A stretch of 64,000 nt of DNA, from positions 3,393,001-3,457,000 of the forward strand of contig NZ_JACHMI010000001.1 of NCBI RefSeq assembly GCF_014207985.1, given 5' to 3'. Source of the DNA: Nonomuraea rubra (GTDB lineage: Bacteria > Actinomycetota > Actinomycetes > Streptosporangiales > Streptosporangiaceae). Position numbers and translations under genes: made by a program. This document shows positions 24,342 to 32,603 of the stretch, in pieces. The stretch's first letter is position 1; each line of letters starts with the position of its first letter. The notes under the pieces are model-generated. The model was given only the letters and a program-made list of their open reading frames with translations. It was not told the origin of the DNA and ran no database searches.

Positions 24342-26266
24342 GAGTCCCCCTCCTGGATGATCACCAGCACCGCTCCCGCGTCGACCTGCCGGCCCTTCTC
24401 CACCTGTACGGCGGCCACCACGCCGTCCGCCGGGGCGGTGATCCGGTGCTCCATCTTCATCGCCTCCAGGACCAGGACCGCCTGGCCCTTCACCACCCGA
24501 TCGCCGGGCTCCACCTCGACCCGCAGCACGTTACCCGGCATGGGGGCCAGGAGTGATCCGGGCACGACGTGCTCGGCCGGCTCGGGGAGCCGGGGGACCG
24601 GGGTCAGCTCGGCGTGGCCGTCCGCGTGGTCGACGCACACGCTGCCGGGGTAGTGGGCGATCTCGTACGTGCGGCGCAGTCCGTCGTGCTCCAGGACCAC
24701 CCGGTACGGCTCCGCGGCGGCGACGGTGACGCCCTCGGGGAGCGGGTCGTAGGTCACCTCGCCGGTCTCCTCGAAGCGGAGGGTTCGGGGCTGGGAGCGT
24801 ACGTTCCGCCAGCCGGCGGGGAGGCCGGGGAGCACGCGGGCGCGGCTGCGGTTGAGCGCCGCCACGGCCAGCGCGGCCGCCAGCCCCGCCTGCCCGGCCG
24901 CCGACCCCGCGTGCCCGGCCGCCGGCTCGGCCGCCGATCCCGCCTCGGCGGGCGTTCCCGTGGCCGCAGTCGAGGCGCGGACAGGGCCGTCCGGGTCGAG
25001 GAAGCCGGTGTGCGTGTCACCGGCCACAAACTCCCGATTTGTCAGGATATTTACGAGTAAATCGCGATTGGTGGTCAGGCCGTGCAGCCGGGCCCGGCGC
25101 AGCGCCGACACCAGCTTGCGCACCGCCTCCGCCCGCGTCGCCCCATGCGCCACCACCTTGGCCAGCAGCGCGTCGTAGTGCGGCGACACGACCGACCCCG
25201 ACTCCACCCCGGCGTCCACCCGCACGTCGCCCGGGATCTCGAACCGCCGCAACACCCCGGCCTGCGGCACGTGCTCGCCGTCCTCGGCGTACAACCGCGC
25301 CTCGACCGCCCATCCGGCGGGCGGCGGCGGCGCGGCGGGCAGCGCGGCCCCCTCCGCCACGTCGAGCTGCAGCCGTACGAGGTCCACCCCGTGCACCAGC
25401 TCGGTCACCGGATGCTCGACCTGGAGCCGGGTGTTCATCTCCAGGAACGCCACCCGGTCCCCCTTGACCAGGAACTCCACCGTCCCGGCCCCGACGTACC
25501 CGATCGTGCGCGCGGCCCGGACCGCGGCCTCGTACAGCAGCGACCGCGTCGCCTCGGAGATCCCCGGCGAGGGGCACTCCTCGATCACCTTCTGGTGCCG
25601 CCGCTGCACGCTGCACTCGCGCTCGCCCAGCGCCCACACGGTGCCGTGCCGGTCGGCCAGCACCTGGACCTCCACGTGCCTGGCCCGCTCCAGCAGAGGC
25701 TCGGCGAACACGGTGCCGTCGCCGAACGCCGCGGCGGCCTCCCGCCGCGCCGACTCCACCGCCTCCGCCAGCTCACCCGGCCCGCGCACCACCCGCATCC
25801 CGCGCCCGCCACCACCCGCGGACGCCTTCACCAGCAGCGGGAACTCCTCCGGCGCGGCCAGGTCGAGCGACGGCAGCACCGGCACCCCGGCCTCCGCCAT
25901 CAGCCGCTTCGCCCCGATCTTGACCCCCATGGCCGCGATCGCCTCGGGCGGCGGGCCGACCCAGACCAGCCCGGCCGCCAGCACCTCCCGCGCGAACTCC
26001 GCGCTCTCCGACAGGAACCCGTAACCCGGATGCACCGCGTCCGCACCCGAGGCCCGGCAGGCCGCCAGCAGCCGCCCCGCGTCCAGGTACGTGTCGGCCG
26101 GGCGCGTGCCCGGCAGGCGTACCGCCAGGTCGGCCTCGGCCACGTGCGGCGCGTCCGCGTCGGCGTCGGAGAACACCGCCACCGTCGAGATGCCGAGCGC
26201 CCGGCAGGTACGGAAGACGCGGCGGGCGATCTCGCCCCGGTTCGCGACGAGCAGACGGGTGATCAC
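24338..26266 (-). CDS. Acyl-CoA carboxylase biotin-carrying alpha subunit
   Basis: This 642-residue protein combines biotin carboxylase (residues 1-445: LLVANRGEIARRVFRTCRAL, ATP-grasp GGGGRGMRVV, EMNTRLQVEHPVTE) and a C-terminal biotin carrier domain with the biotinylated Lys near residue 605 in EAMKMEH. An Ala/Gly-rich linker (near 455-490) precedes the carrier part. The GTG at 26266 overlaps the carboxyltransferase stop by 4 bases; the frame stays open upstream but only as antisense-like Arg-rich sequence. With the beta subunit it should carboxylate a branched unsaturated CoA ester (geranyl-CoA or 3-methylcrotonyl-CoA). Confidence 0.92.
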   Translation of the reverse strand: MITRLLVANRGEIARRVFRTCRALGISTVAVFSDADADAPHVAEADLAVRLPGTRPADTYLDAGRLLAACRASGADAVHPGYGFLSESAEFAREVLAAGLVWVGPPPEAIAAMGVKIGAKRLMAEAGVPVLPSLDLAAPEEFPLLVKASAGGGGRGMRVVRGPGELAEAVESARREAAAAFGDGTVFAEPLLERARHVEVQVLADRHGTVWALGERECSVQRRHQKVIEECPSPGISEATRSLLYEAAVRAARTIGYVGAGTVEFLVKGDRVAFLEMNTRLQVEHPVTELVHGVDLVRLQLDVAEGAALPAAPPPPAGWAVEARLYAEDGEHVPQAGVLRRFEIPGDVRVDAGVESGSVVSPHYDALLAKVVAHGATRAEAVRKLVSALRRARLHGLTTNRDLLVNILTNREFVAGDTHTGFLDPDGPVRASTAATGTPAEAGSAAEPAAGHAGSAAGQAGLAAALAVAALNRSRARVLPGLPAGWRNVRSQPRTLRFEETGEVTYDPLPEGVTVAAAEPYRVVLEHDGLRRTYEIAHYPGSVCVDHADGHAELTPVPRLPEPAEHVVPGSLLAPMPGNVLRVEVEPGDRVVKGQAVLVLEAMKMEHRITAPADGVVAAVQVEKGRQVDAGAVLVIIQEGDS

Positions 26267-27855
26267 GGCCGAAACACCCCGAACCCCGCCGCCCCGGGCA
26301 CCGGCGCGCTGTTGATCGCCGACAGGCACAGGCCCAGCACGGTACGGGTGTCGCGCGGATCGATCACCCCGTCGTCGTACAGCCGCCCCGACAGGAAGAA
26401 GGCCAGCGACTCGGCCTCGATCTGCGCCTCCACCATCGCCCGCATCGCCGCGTCGGCCTCCTCGTCGTACACCTGCCCCTTCGCCAGCGCCGACGCCCGC
26501 CCCACGATGGACAGCACGCCCGCGAGCTGGGCCGGGCCCATCACCGCCGACTTGGCGCTCGGCCAGCTGAACAGGAAGCGGGGTTCGTACGCGCGCCCGC
26601 ACATCCCGTAGTTGCCCGCACCGTACGAGGCGCCCATGACGACCGTCAGGTGCGGCACGGTGGAGTTGGACACCGCGTTGATCATCATGGCGCCGTGCTT
26701 GATGATGCCGCCCTGCTCGTAGTCCCTGCCGACCATGTAACCGGTCGTGTTCTGCAGGAACAGCAGCGGCGTGCGCGACTGGTTCGCGAGCTGGATGAAC
26801 TGCGTCGCCTTCTGCGACTCCTCGCTGAACAGCACCCCGCGCGCGTTGGCCAGCACCCCCACCGGGTACCCGTGGATCCGGGCCCACCCGGTCACCAGCG
26901 AGGCCCCGTACAGCGGCTTGAACTCGTCGAACACGCTGCCGTCCACCACCCGCGCGATCACCTCCCGCGGGTCGAACGGCACCTTCAGGTCCTCCGGCAC
27001 GATCCCGAGCAGCTCCTCGGCCGGATACGCCGGCTCCACCACGTCCGGATCGGGCGCGCGGCCCAGCTTCCGCCAGCCCAGCGAGGCGACGACGCGCCGC
27101 CCGATCCGCAGCGCGTCGTACTCGTCCTGGGCCAGGTAGTCGGCCAGCCCGCTGACCCTGGCGTGCATCTCGGCCCCGCCCAGCGACTCGTCGTCGGACT
27201 CCTCCCCGGTCGCCATCTTGACCAGCGGCGGCCCGCCCAGGAACACCTTGGCCCGCTCCCGCACCATCACGACGTGGTCGCTCATCCCGGGCACGTACGC
27301 GCCGCCCGCCGTCGAGTTGCCGAACACCAGCGCCACCGTCGGCACCCCCGCCGCCGACAGCCTGGTCAGATCGCGGAAGATCTGCCCGCCAGGAATGAAG
27401 ATCTCCTTCTGCGTCGGCAGGTCCGCGCCGCCGCTCTCGACCAGGTTCACGTACGGGAGCCGGTTGCGCAGCGCGATCTCCGCCGAGCGCAGGGTCTTCT
27501 TGAGCGTCCACGGGTTCGAGGCGCCGCCGCGGACCGTGGGATCGTTCGCGGTGATCACGCACTCGACGCCCTCGATCACCCCGATCCCCGTCACCACGCT
27601 CGCCCCGACGGGGAAGTCGCTGCCCCAGGCCGCCAGCGGCGACAGCTCCAGGAAGGGGGAGTCGGGATCGACGAGCAGCTCCACCCGCTCCCTGGCCGGC
27701 AGCTTGCCGCGGGCGCGGTGCCGCGCCAGGTACTTCTCGCCGCCGCCGGCCGCCGCCTTGGCCTGCTCGGCGTCCAGCTCGGCCAGCTTGGCCAGCATCG
27801 CCTCGCGCCTGGCGCGGTAGTCGTCGCTCCCGGTGTCGAGCCTGCTCCTGATCAC
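26263..27855 (-). CDS. Acyl-CoA carboxylase carboxyltransferase beta subunit
   Basis: This 530-residue protein of the crotonase-like carboxyltransferase family has GVIEGVECVITANDPTVRGG, VNLVESGGADLPTQ, GNSTAGGAYVPGMSDH and, in the C-terminal half, NTTGYMVGRDYEQGGIIKHG and ASYGAGNYGMCGRAY. The pattern is that of methylcrotonyl-/geranyl-CoA carboxylases rather than propionyl-CoA carboxylase. It is the first gene of the operon running to AtuA. The AtuA partner favours geranyl-type substrates; leucine breakdown is the alternative, and no isovaleryl-CoA dehydrogenase is in the window. Confidence 0.92.
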   Translation of the reverse strand: MIRSRLDTGSDDYRARREAMLAKLAELDAEQAKAAAGGGEKYLARHRARGKLPARERVELLVDPDSPFLELSPLAAWGSDFPVGASVVTGIGVIEGVECVITANDPTVRGGASNPWTLKKTLRSAEIALRNRLPYVNLVESGGADLPTQKEIFIPGGQIFRDLTRLSAAGVPTVALVFGNSTAGGAYVPGMSDHVVMVRERAKVFLGGPPLVKMATGEESDDESLGGAEMHARVSGLADYLAQDEYDALRIGRRVVASLGWRKLGRAPDPDVVEPAYPAEELLGIVPEDLKVPFDPREVIARVVDGSVFDEFKPLYGASLVTGWARIHGYPVGVLANARGVLFSEESQKATQFIQLANQSRTPLLFLQNTTGYMVGRDYEQGGIIKHGAMMINAVSNSTVPHLTVVMGASYGAGNYGMCGRAYEPRFLFSWPSAKSAVMGPAQLAGVLSIVGRASALAKGQVYDEEADAAMRAMVEAQIEAESLAFFLSGRLYDDGVIDPRDTRTVLGLCLSAINSAPVPGAAGFGVFRP

Positions 27856-27903
27856 GACGTCCTCCCGACGATCATGCCAAGCACGCTAGCCCAGGCATGG
27901 AAC

Positions 27904-27934
27904 GAGCCGCCACCCCTGGGGCGGGTGGCGGCTC
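27904..27934 (-). terminator. Hairpin terminator after the Ser/Thr kinase gene
   Basis: A perfect 12-base stem (gagccgccaccc / gggtggcggctc) with a 7-base loop lies 19 bases beyond the kinase stop on the minus strand. The RNA then reads guuccaug, so there is no U tract, as is usual for high-GC actinobacteria. It separates the kinase from the carboxylase operon. Confidence 0.7.
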
Positions 27935-27952
27935 TCTGCTCGTCGTCTTTGG

Positions 27953-30403
27953 CTAGCTGCAGTGGCTCCAGCCGGACTTCCAGCTGTAGGAGCTCCACGA
28001 GCCGCCCCAGATCACGCACTTCTTGGCGGCGGGCAGGCGCACCGGGCCGGCGTACGCGGTGAACTTGCCCGTGTTGTTGCCGCTGGAACCGCCCTTGACC
28101 TGGAGGATCGCGCTCATCGGCATCTTGCCAGGGTGCACCAGGCGCGACATCGTGACCACGCAGTTCTTGCCCGCGCCGCTGTGGTACAGCAGGTAGACCG
28201 TGGCGTTGGAGCCCAGCGCGCGCGAGTCGACGACCTTGTAGCCCGTGCCGCACACCGCCGTCACCTTGTACGGGTTGGGCTTCAGCGACGTGCCCGGCTT
28301 GTCCGCCTCACCCTCCGCGCGCACGGTCGTCGTGGGGCCGGAGGTCGGCTTCTCCGTCGGCTCCACGTCGGGCTCGACCAGCGTGGTCTTCTTCTTCTTG
28401 GTCGGGGTGGGCGTCGGCTCGGCGCTCTTCGTGGTCGTCTGGGGCCTGGGGGCCTCGGTGACCACCTGCGGAACCTGGGCGATCGGCTCCTTCGTCGGCT
28501 TCTTGGTCTTCTTCGTCTCTTCCGGCTCGATGTCCAGCGTGGGCACCGGCGCTGCGCTGTCCGACGGGATCACCACGGGCGGCGACTGCTGCGCGACCGG
28601 GGGCTCGCTCGGCTGACCCGCGCCGCCCGAGCCGCCGTCAGTCTCGCTGGAGGAGTTGCCCACGGCGACGACCGGGGCCTGCTTGCTGTTGGCCTGCACG
28701 ACGATCGCGCCCGCCACGACGAGCAGCGCCGCCGCGGCGGCGCCCGAGAGGGCGAGGGTCAGGGTACGGCGCTGCTTGGCGGGCACCCCGCCCCCACCCG
28801 GCCGCGCCCCGGCCGTTCCGGCACGGCCACCGGCTCTACCGGGGCCATTGGGACCATGGGGCCTGCCCGGCCCGCCCTGGCCACCCGGTCCATGAGGCCC
28901 GCCCGGACCCGCGGGGCCGCCGTGGGCTCCCTGGAAGGGCTGACCTGGGCCGTGCGCGGGCATTCCGGACGCCGCCTGCGGGCCGCCAGGCATTCCGGGC
29001 TGAGCGCCGCCGCCCGGCATCCCGGACTGAGCACCATTGCCCGGCATCCCGGGCTGGGGCGCTCCGGACGCCATCCCGCCGGGCCCGCCCTGCGGCGCGC
29101 CACCCTGGACGGGGCCGGCGTGGGGGCCTGCGGGGCCGCCGTGAGGCAGGCCGGCCTGCGGTGCGTTGCCCGCGGCGCCGCCTTGACCGGCAGCGGCCTG
29201 GGCCGCGCCGCCCGGCTGGCCGCCTTGCCGGCCGCCTTGAGAGGCGCCGTGGGGCGCGTTGCCGGCGGGGCCGCCCTGGGCCGCCGCGGCCGCCTGGCGG
29301 CCGTAGTCGCCCGTCTGCGGCAGGGGAAGCTGCTGGGGGCCGGTCGGCTGGTGCCAGGGGCCGGGGTAGTCGTCCTGTCCGGACGTGCCACCAGGCCCGC
29401 CGCCGGGGACGCCCGAGCCGTCGGTGCCCGCCTGAGCGGCACCACCAGCACCGCCGGCACCGGCACCGCCCGCACCCGCACCGCCTGCGCCACCCGCACC
29501 GGCCAGCCCGGCCGCGCCGGCGCCGGCAGCGGCAGCACCGGCAGCGGCGGCCTTCTGGCCGCCGGTCACCGGCTCGATGGCCGACTTGGGGGCGGGCTGC
29601 CCCGTGAGGTGGACGATCAGCTCGTCGGCGCTCGGCCGCTGCGACGGGTCCTTCGACAGGCAGGCCGCCACCAGGTCGCCCAGCAGCCCCTCCATCTTCC
29701 CGAGCTCCGGCTCCTCGTTCAGGATCCGGTTCATCACCACGGGAATGGAGTCGGCCCCGAACGCGGGCTTGCCGGTCGCGGCGAACACCATCGTGACGCC
29801 CCAGGCGAACACGTCGGCCGCCTCCGAAACCTGCGCCCCGCTGAGCTGCTCGGGCGCCAGGTACGACGGCGTCCCCATGGCCATCCCGGTGGCCGTGGCG
29901 CCGGGGGAGTCCAGGGCGCGGGCGATGCCGAAGTCGATCACGACGGGACCCTCGGGCCCCATCAGCACGTTCGCGGGCTTGAAGTCGCGATGCAGGATCC
30001 CGGCCCGGTGGATGGCCGCCAGGGCGGTCGCCGTACTGATCGCCAGCCGCTCCAGGGCCGCACCCCGCCGCGGCCCCTCGTTGATGACCAGCTCGCGCAG
30101 GGACGGCCCCGGCACGAACTCGCTGACGATGTACGGCCGGCTCCCGTCCAGGTCGGCGTGGAGCACCGGAGCGGTGCAGAACCGGGCGACGCGCTGCGCC
30201 ACCGCCACCTCGCGCAGGAAGCGCGTCCTGGCGTCGGCGTCCGCCACGAGGGCGTTGTGCAGCAGCTTGACCGCGACCTGTTCCCCGGAGTCGCTCTTGC
30301 CCAGATAAACAACGCCCTGGCCGCCCTCGCCGAGCCGGGCGACGATGTCATACGCCCCCAGCCGCCGCGGATCGTCCGCCGCCAACGGCTGGAACTGATT
30401 CAC
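27953..30403 (-). CDS. Receptor-type Ser/Thr protein kinase with SapA-like exterior domain
   Basis: This 816-residue protein starts at the GTG at 30403. The PASTA-less kinase domain (about 16-275) has GEGGQGVVYLG, AVKLLHN (Lys46), HRDFKPANVL (Asp140) and DFG (157-159). A 270-residue Gly/Ala/Pro/Gln-rich juxtamembrane stretch leads to one TM (about 550-572), a Thr/Pro/Lys-rich outer stalk and a C-terminal domain (about 711-816). That domain contains VCGTGYKVVDSRAL, VYLLYHSGAGKNCVVT, FTAYAGPVRLP and CVIWGGS, with four Cys. This C-terminal pattern matches the secreted spore-associated protein SapA of Streptomyces from memory. It would sense something outside and signal inside. Confidence 0.93.
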   Translation of the reverse strand: MNQFQPLAADDPRRLGAYDIVARLGEGGQGVVYLGKSDSGEQVAVKLLHNALVADADARTRFLREVAVAQRVARFCTAPVLHADLDGSRPYIVSEFVPGPSLRELVINEGPRRGAALERLAISTATALAAIHRAGILHRDFKPANVLMGPEGPVVIDFGIARALDSPGATATGMAMGTPSYLAPEQLSGAQVSEAADVFAWGVTMVFAATGKPAFGADSIPVVMNRILNEEPELGKMEGLLGDLVAACLSKDPSQRPSADELIVHLTGQPAPKSAIEPVTGGQKAAAAGAAAAGAGAAGLAGAGGAGGAGAGGAGAGGAGGAAQAGTDGSGVPGGGPGGTSGQDDYPGPWHQPTGPQQLPLPQTGDYGRQAAAAAQGGPAGNAPHGASQGGRQGGQPGGAAQAAAGQGGAAGNAPQAGLPHGGPAGPHAGPVQGGAPQGGPGGMASGAPQPGMPGNGAQSGMPGGGAQPGMPGGPQAASGMPAHGPGQPFQGAHGGPAGPGGPHGPGGQGGPGRPHGPNGPGRAGGRAGTAGARPGGGGVPAKQRRTLTLALSGAAAAALLVVAGAIVVQANSKQAPVVAVGNSSSETDGGSGGAGQPSEPPVAQQSPPVVIPSDSAAPVPTLDIEPEETKKTKKPTKEPIAQVPQVVTEAPRPQTTTKSAEPTPTPTKKKKTTLVEPDVEPTEKPTSGPTTTVRAEGEADKPGTSLKPNPYKVTAVCGTGYKVVDSRALGSNATVYLLYHSGAGKNCVVTMSRLVHPGKMPMSAILQVKGGSSGNNTGKFTAYAGPVRLPAAKKCVIWGGSWSSYSWKSGWSHCS

Positions 30404-30586
30404 GTCGGACCCCCATCACAACCCAATAGATGAGGCAAAACGCTACCAGCGTGACCCTTGAGGCGTCTGCCGGACCTGTCAGAAGTTTCGTGTTTTGACG
30501 AAGAAAGTCAGGCTTCCGTCGCAGGTCGTGTGTGCCGGGACGCCCAAGGTCACGGCTTGGTGAAGGCAAGATCCAGTTGTCCGCGG
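30404..30586. other. Intergenic region between kinase and GlcD-like genes
   Basis: This 183-base gap carries the promoter of the kinase gene and the 3' end of the oxidase transcript. A small hairpin (ccaag-N7-cttgg, near 30544-30560) lies 27 to 43 bases beyond the oxidase stop and may be its terminator. I see no further gene. Confidence 0.35.
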
Positions 30587-31957
30587 TCAGATCGCCTTGC
30601 CGGGATTGAGGAGGCCGAGGGGGTCGAACACGGCCTTGATCCCCCGCTGGAGCTCGCCCGCGACCGGCCCCGACTCCAGCTCCAGCCAGCGCCGCTTGAG
30701 CAGCCCCACGCCGTGCTCCCCGGTGAGCGTGCCGCCGAGCTCCAGCGCGTCCTTGAACACCTCGTCCGCCGCGGCCCACACCTCGGGCGGCGGCTCCACG
30801 GTGCCGTGCTCGAAGATGAAGACCGGGTGCAGGTTGCCATCGCCGGCGTGCGCCACCGTGGCGATCCGCACCCCGTGCCGCTCCGCCGCCGCCTCGATCC
30901 GGCCGATCATCTCGGCCAGCGCCGAACGCGGCACGCACACGTCCTCGACCAGGCAGGCGCCCTGCCGCTCCTTGGCCCCGTACGCCAGCCGCCGCAGCCC
31001 GATCAGCTCGTCGGCCTCCTGCGGGCTGGAGGACACGGCGACGAACGAGGCGCCGTTCTCGGTGCAGATGCGCTCCATGCGCTCCACGGCGGCCTGGCTG
31101 TCGGCGGCGTCGGACTGGCCGATGAGCATGGCCTGCGTGCCGGGTTCGAGCCCGATGTTGCGCCACTCGTCGATGGCCTGCAGCGTCGCCCGGTCGAGCA
31201 GCTCCATCAGGGACGGCTGGCAGCCGGCCGCCATGATCGCCGACACGGCGGCACCCGCGTCCCGCAGCGAGGAGAAGTCGGCCGCGAACGTCGCCGGCGG
31301 CGCGGCCGGCGCGCGCCGCAACCGCACCGTGGCGGCGGTGATCACGCCGAGCGTGCCTTCCGAGCCGACGAACAGCCCGGTCAGGTCGTAGCCGGTGACG
31401 CCCTTCATCGTGCGCCGCCCGGTGTTCAGCACCCGGCCGTCGGCCAGCACGACCTCGAGACCGAGCGCCGAGTCCCTGGTCACGCCGTACTTCACGCAGC
31501 GCAGCCCGCCGGCGTTGGTGGCCAGGTTCCCGCCGATGGTGGAGATCTCGTACGAGGACGGGTCCGGCGCGTACATCAGCCCGTGCTCCCTGGCGGCCTT
31601 GTCCAGGTCGGCGGTGATGACGCCGGGCTCGACGACGGCGATCTCGTCGGCGGGGGAGAGCTCCCTGATCGCGGTCATCCTGGCCAGCGAGAGGATGACC
31701 GAGCCGTCGCCGGCCACCGACGCGCCGGCCAGGCCGGTGCCGCCGCCGCGCGGCACCACCGGCACCCGGTGCTCGGTGGCCCACCTCATGGTGGTCACCA
31801 CGTCGTCGCGGGAGGTGGCGAGCACGACGGCGAGCGGCTTGCCGGGCTCCAGGAACGTGCGGTCGCGGGCGTAGGAGTCGATCACGTCGGGGTCGGTCAG
31901 AACGCGGGCATCGGACAGAGCGTTCACCAGGGCATCAATCGGTCTCACACCTTGCAC
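30587..31957 (-). CDS. FAD-binding oxidoreductase, glycolate/D-lactate oxidase GlcD-like
   Basis: This 456-residue flavoprotein has an N-terminal PCMH-type FAD domain (VPVVPRGGGTGLAGASVAGD, then STIGGNLATNAGGLRCVKYG) and a C-terminal FAD-oxidase domain with HAGDGNLHPVFIFEHG and GEHGVGLLKRRWLE. This architecture belongs to GlcD, D-lactate and D-2-hydroxyglutarate dehydrogenases, which oxidise 2-hydroxyacids. GlcE and GlcF partners are absent, so a single-subunit 2-hydroxyacid dehydrogenase is likely. The GTG at 31957 is used. It is divergent from an unknown membrane protein. Confidence 0.92.
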   Translation of the reverse strand: MQGVRPIDALVNALSDARVLTDPDVIDSYARDRTFLEPGKPLAVVLATSRDDVVTTMRWATEHRVPVVPRGGGTGLAGASVAGDGSVILSLARMTAIRELSPADEIAVVEPGVITADLDKAAREHGLMYAPDPSSYEISTIGGNLATNAGGLRCVKYGVTRDSALGLEVVLADGRVLNTGRRTMKGVTGYDLTGLFVGSEGTLGVITAATVRLRRAPAAPPATFAADFSSLRDAGAAVSAIMAAGCQPSLMELLDRATLQAIDEWRNIGLEPGTQAMLIGQSDAADSQAAVERMERICTENGASFVAVSSSPQEADELIGLRRLAYGAKERQGACLVEDVCVPRSALAEMIGRIEAAAERHGVRIATVAHAGDGNLHPVFIFEHGTVEPPPEVWAAADEVFKDALELGGTLTGEHGVGLLKRRWLELESGPVAGELQRGIKAVFDPLGLLNPGKAI

Positions 31958-32000
31958 CCTATGGTTTGCGCCTTGCGTTCCTTACGGCCAGACTGCCCGG

Positions 32001-32582
32001 GTGAAAGTCGGGTGCCCGGTGTGTTTGGAGACTGACCAGGTTGTCGCGGTTCCTGGAGCGGTGGCCGCCGGGACCACGTACAAGATCGGGCGGGTCAGGT
32101 TACCGGGCACGCGGGAGGTCGCGGACCTGCCCACACAGGCGGCGCTGGGCGCGTCGAAGCACGTCATGAGCCGCACGCAGCTCGCGGTGTGGCTGTCGTT
32201 CCCCAGCCGCCACTACACGCCCTGGGCCAGGAACCAGGGGTACGTGCTGCTGCTGGTCGCGGCCCTGGTGCATCTCGTCGTGTCCCTGGTGATCGCGATG
32301 GGGCAGGACCCGAACTGGGGCGAGGTGCTGCTGGCGCCGTTCTGCCTGACGGGCCTGTTCTGGGGGTTCGGCCTGCTGAACGTGCTCGGTGCGCACGGCG
32401 CCCGCAAGCGCGACACGCTGGAGGCCCCGGCCAGGGAGAAGGCCCTGGCCGTGTGGGAGGCCCTGTACTACTGCGCCCGCGACAACGTCGCCTTCGAGCC
32501 GGGCGTCGGCGTCACGTTCCACCCGAGCGAGACGCGCGAGTACATCTTCGGCTTCAGGAACGGCGGCGGCCCCCGCCCCTGA
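32001..32582 (+). CDS. Unknown membrane protein with CxxC motif
   Basis: This 193-residue protein has an N-terminal cytosolic segment with KVGCPVCLE (a single CxxC, possibly half of a zinc site or a redox pair), two adjacent TM helices (about 78-100 and 108-130), and a soluble C-terminal tail with an aromatic, Cys-containing stretch (ALYYCARDNVAFEPG). The start is a GTG 18 bases downstream of the oxidase promoter zone. The pattern of GxTYKIGRV after the CxxC resembles zinc-ribbon-led membrane proteins common in Streptosporangiales, but I do not recognise a named family. It converges with the aminotransferase gene. Confidence 0.75.
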   Translation: MKVGCPVCLETDQVVAVPGAVAAGTTYKIGRVRLPGTREVADLPTQAALGASKHVMSRTQLAVWLSFPSRHYTPWARNQGYVLLLVAALVHLVVSLVIAMGQDPNWGEVLLAPFCLTGLFWGFGLLNVLGAHGARKRDTLEAPAREKALAVWEALYYCARDNVAFEPGVGVTFHPSETREYIFGFRNGGGPRP

Positions 32583-32589
32583 GGGGGCG
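32574..32589. terminator. Small bidirectional hairpin between convergent genes
   Basis: cgcccc-tgag-ggggcg straddles the stop of the membrane-protein gene, 15 bases before the aminotransferase stop on the other strand. The stem is short but all G/C and sits where a shared terminator is expected. Confidence 0.4.
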
Positions 32590-32603
32590 AGGGCCGCGGG
32601 CGG

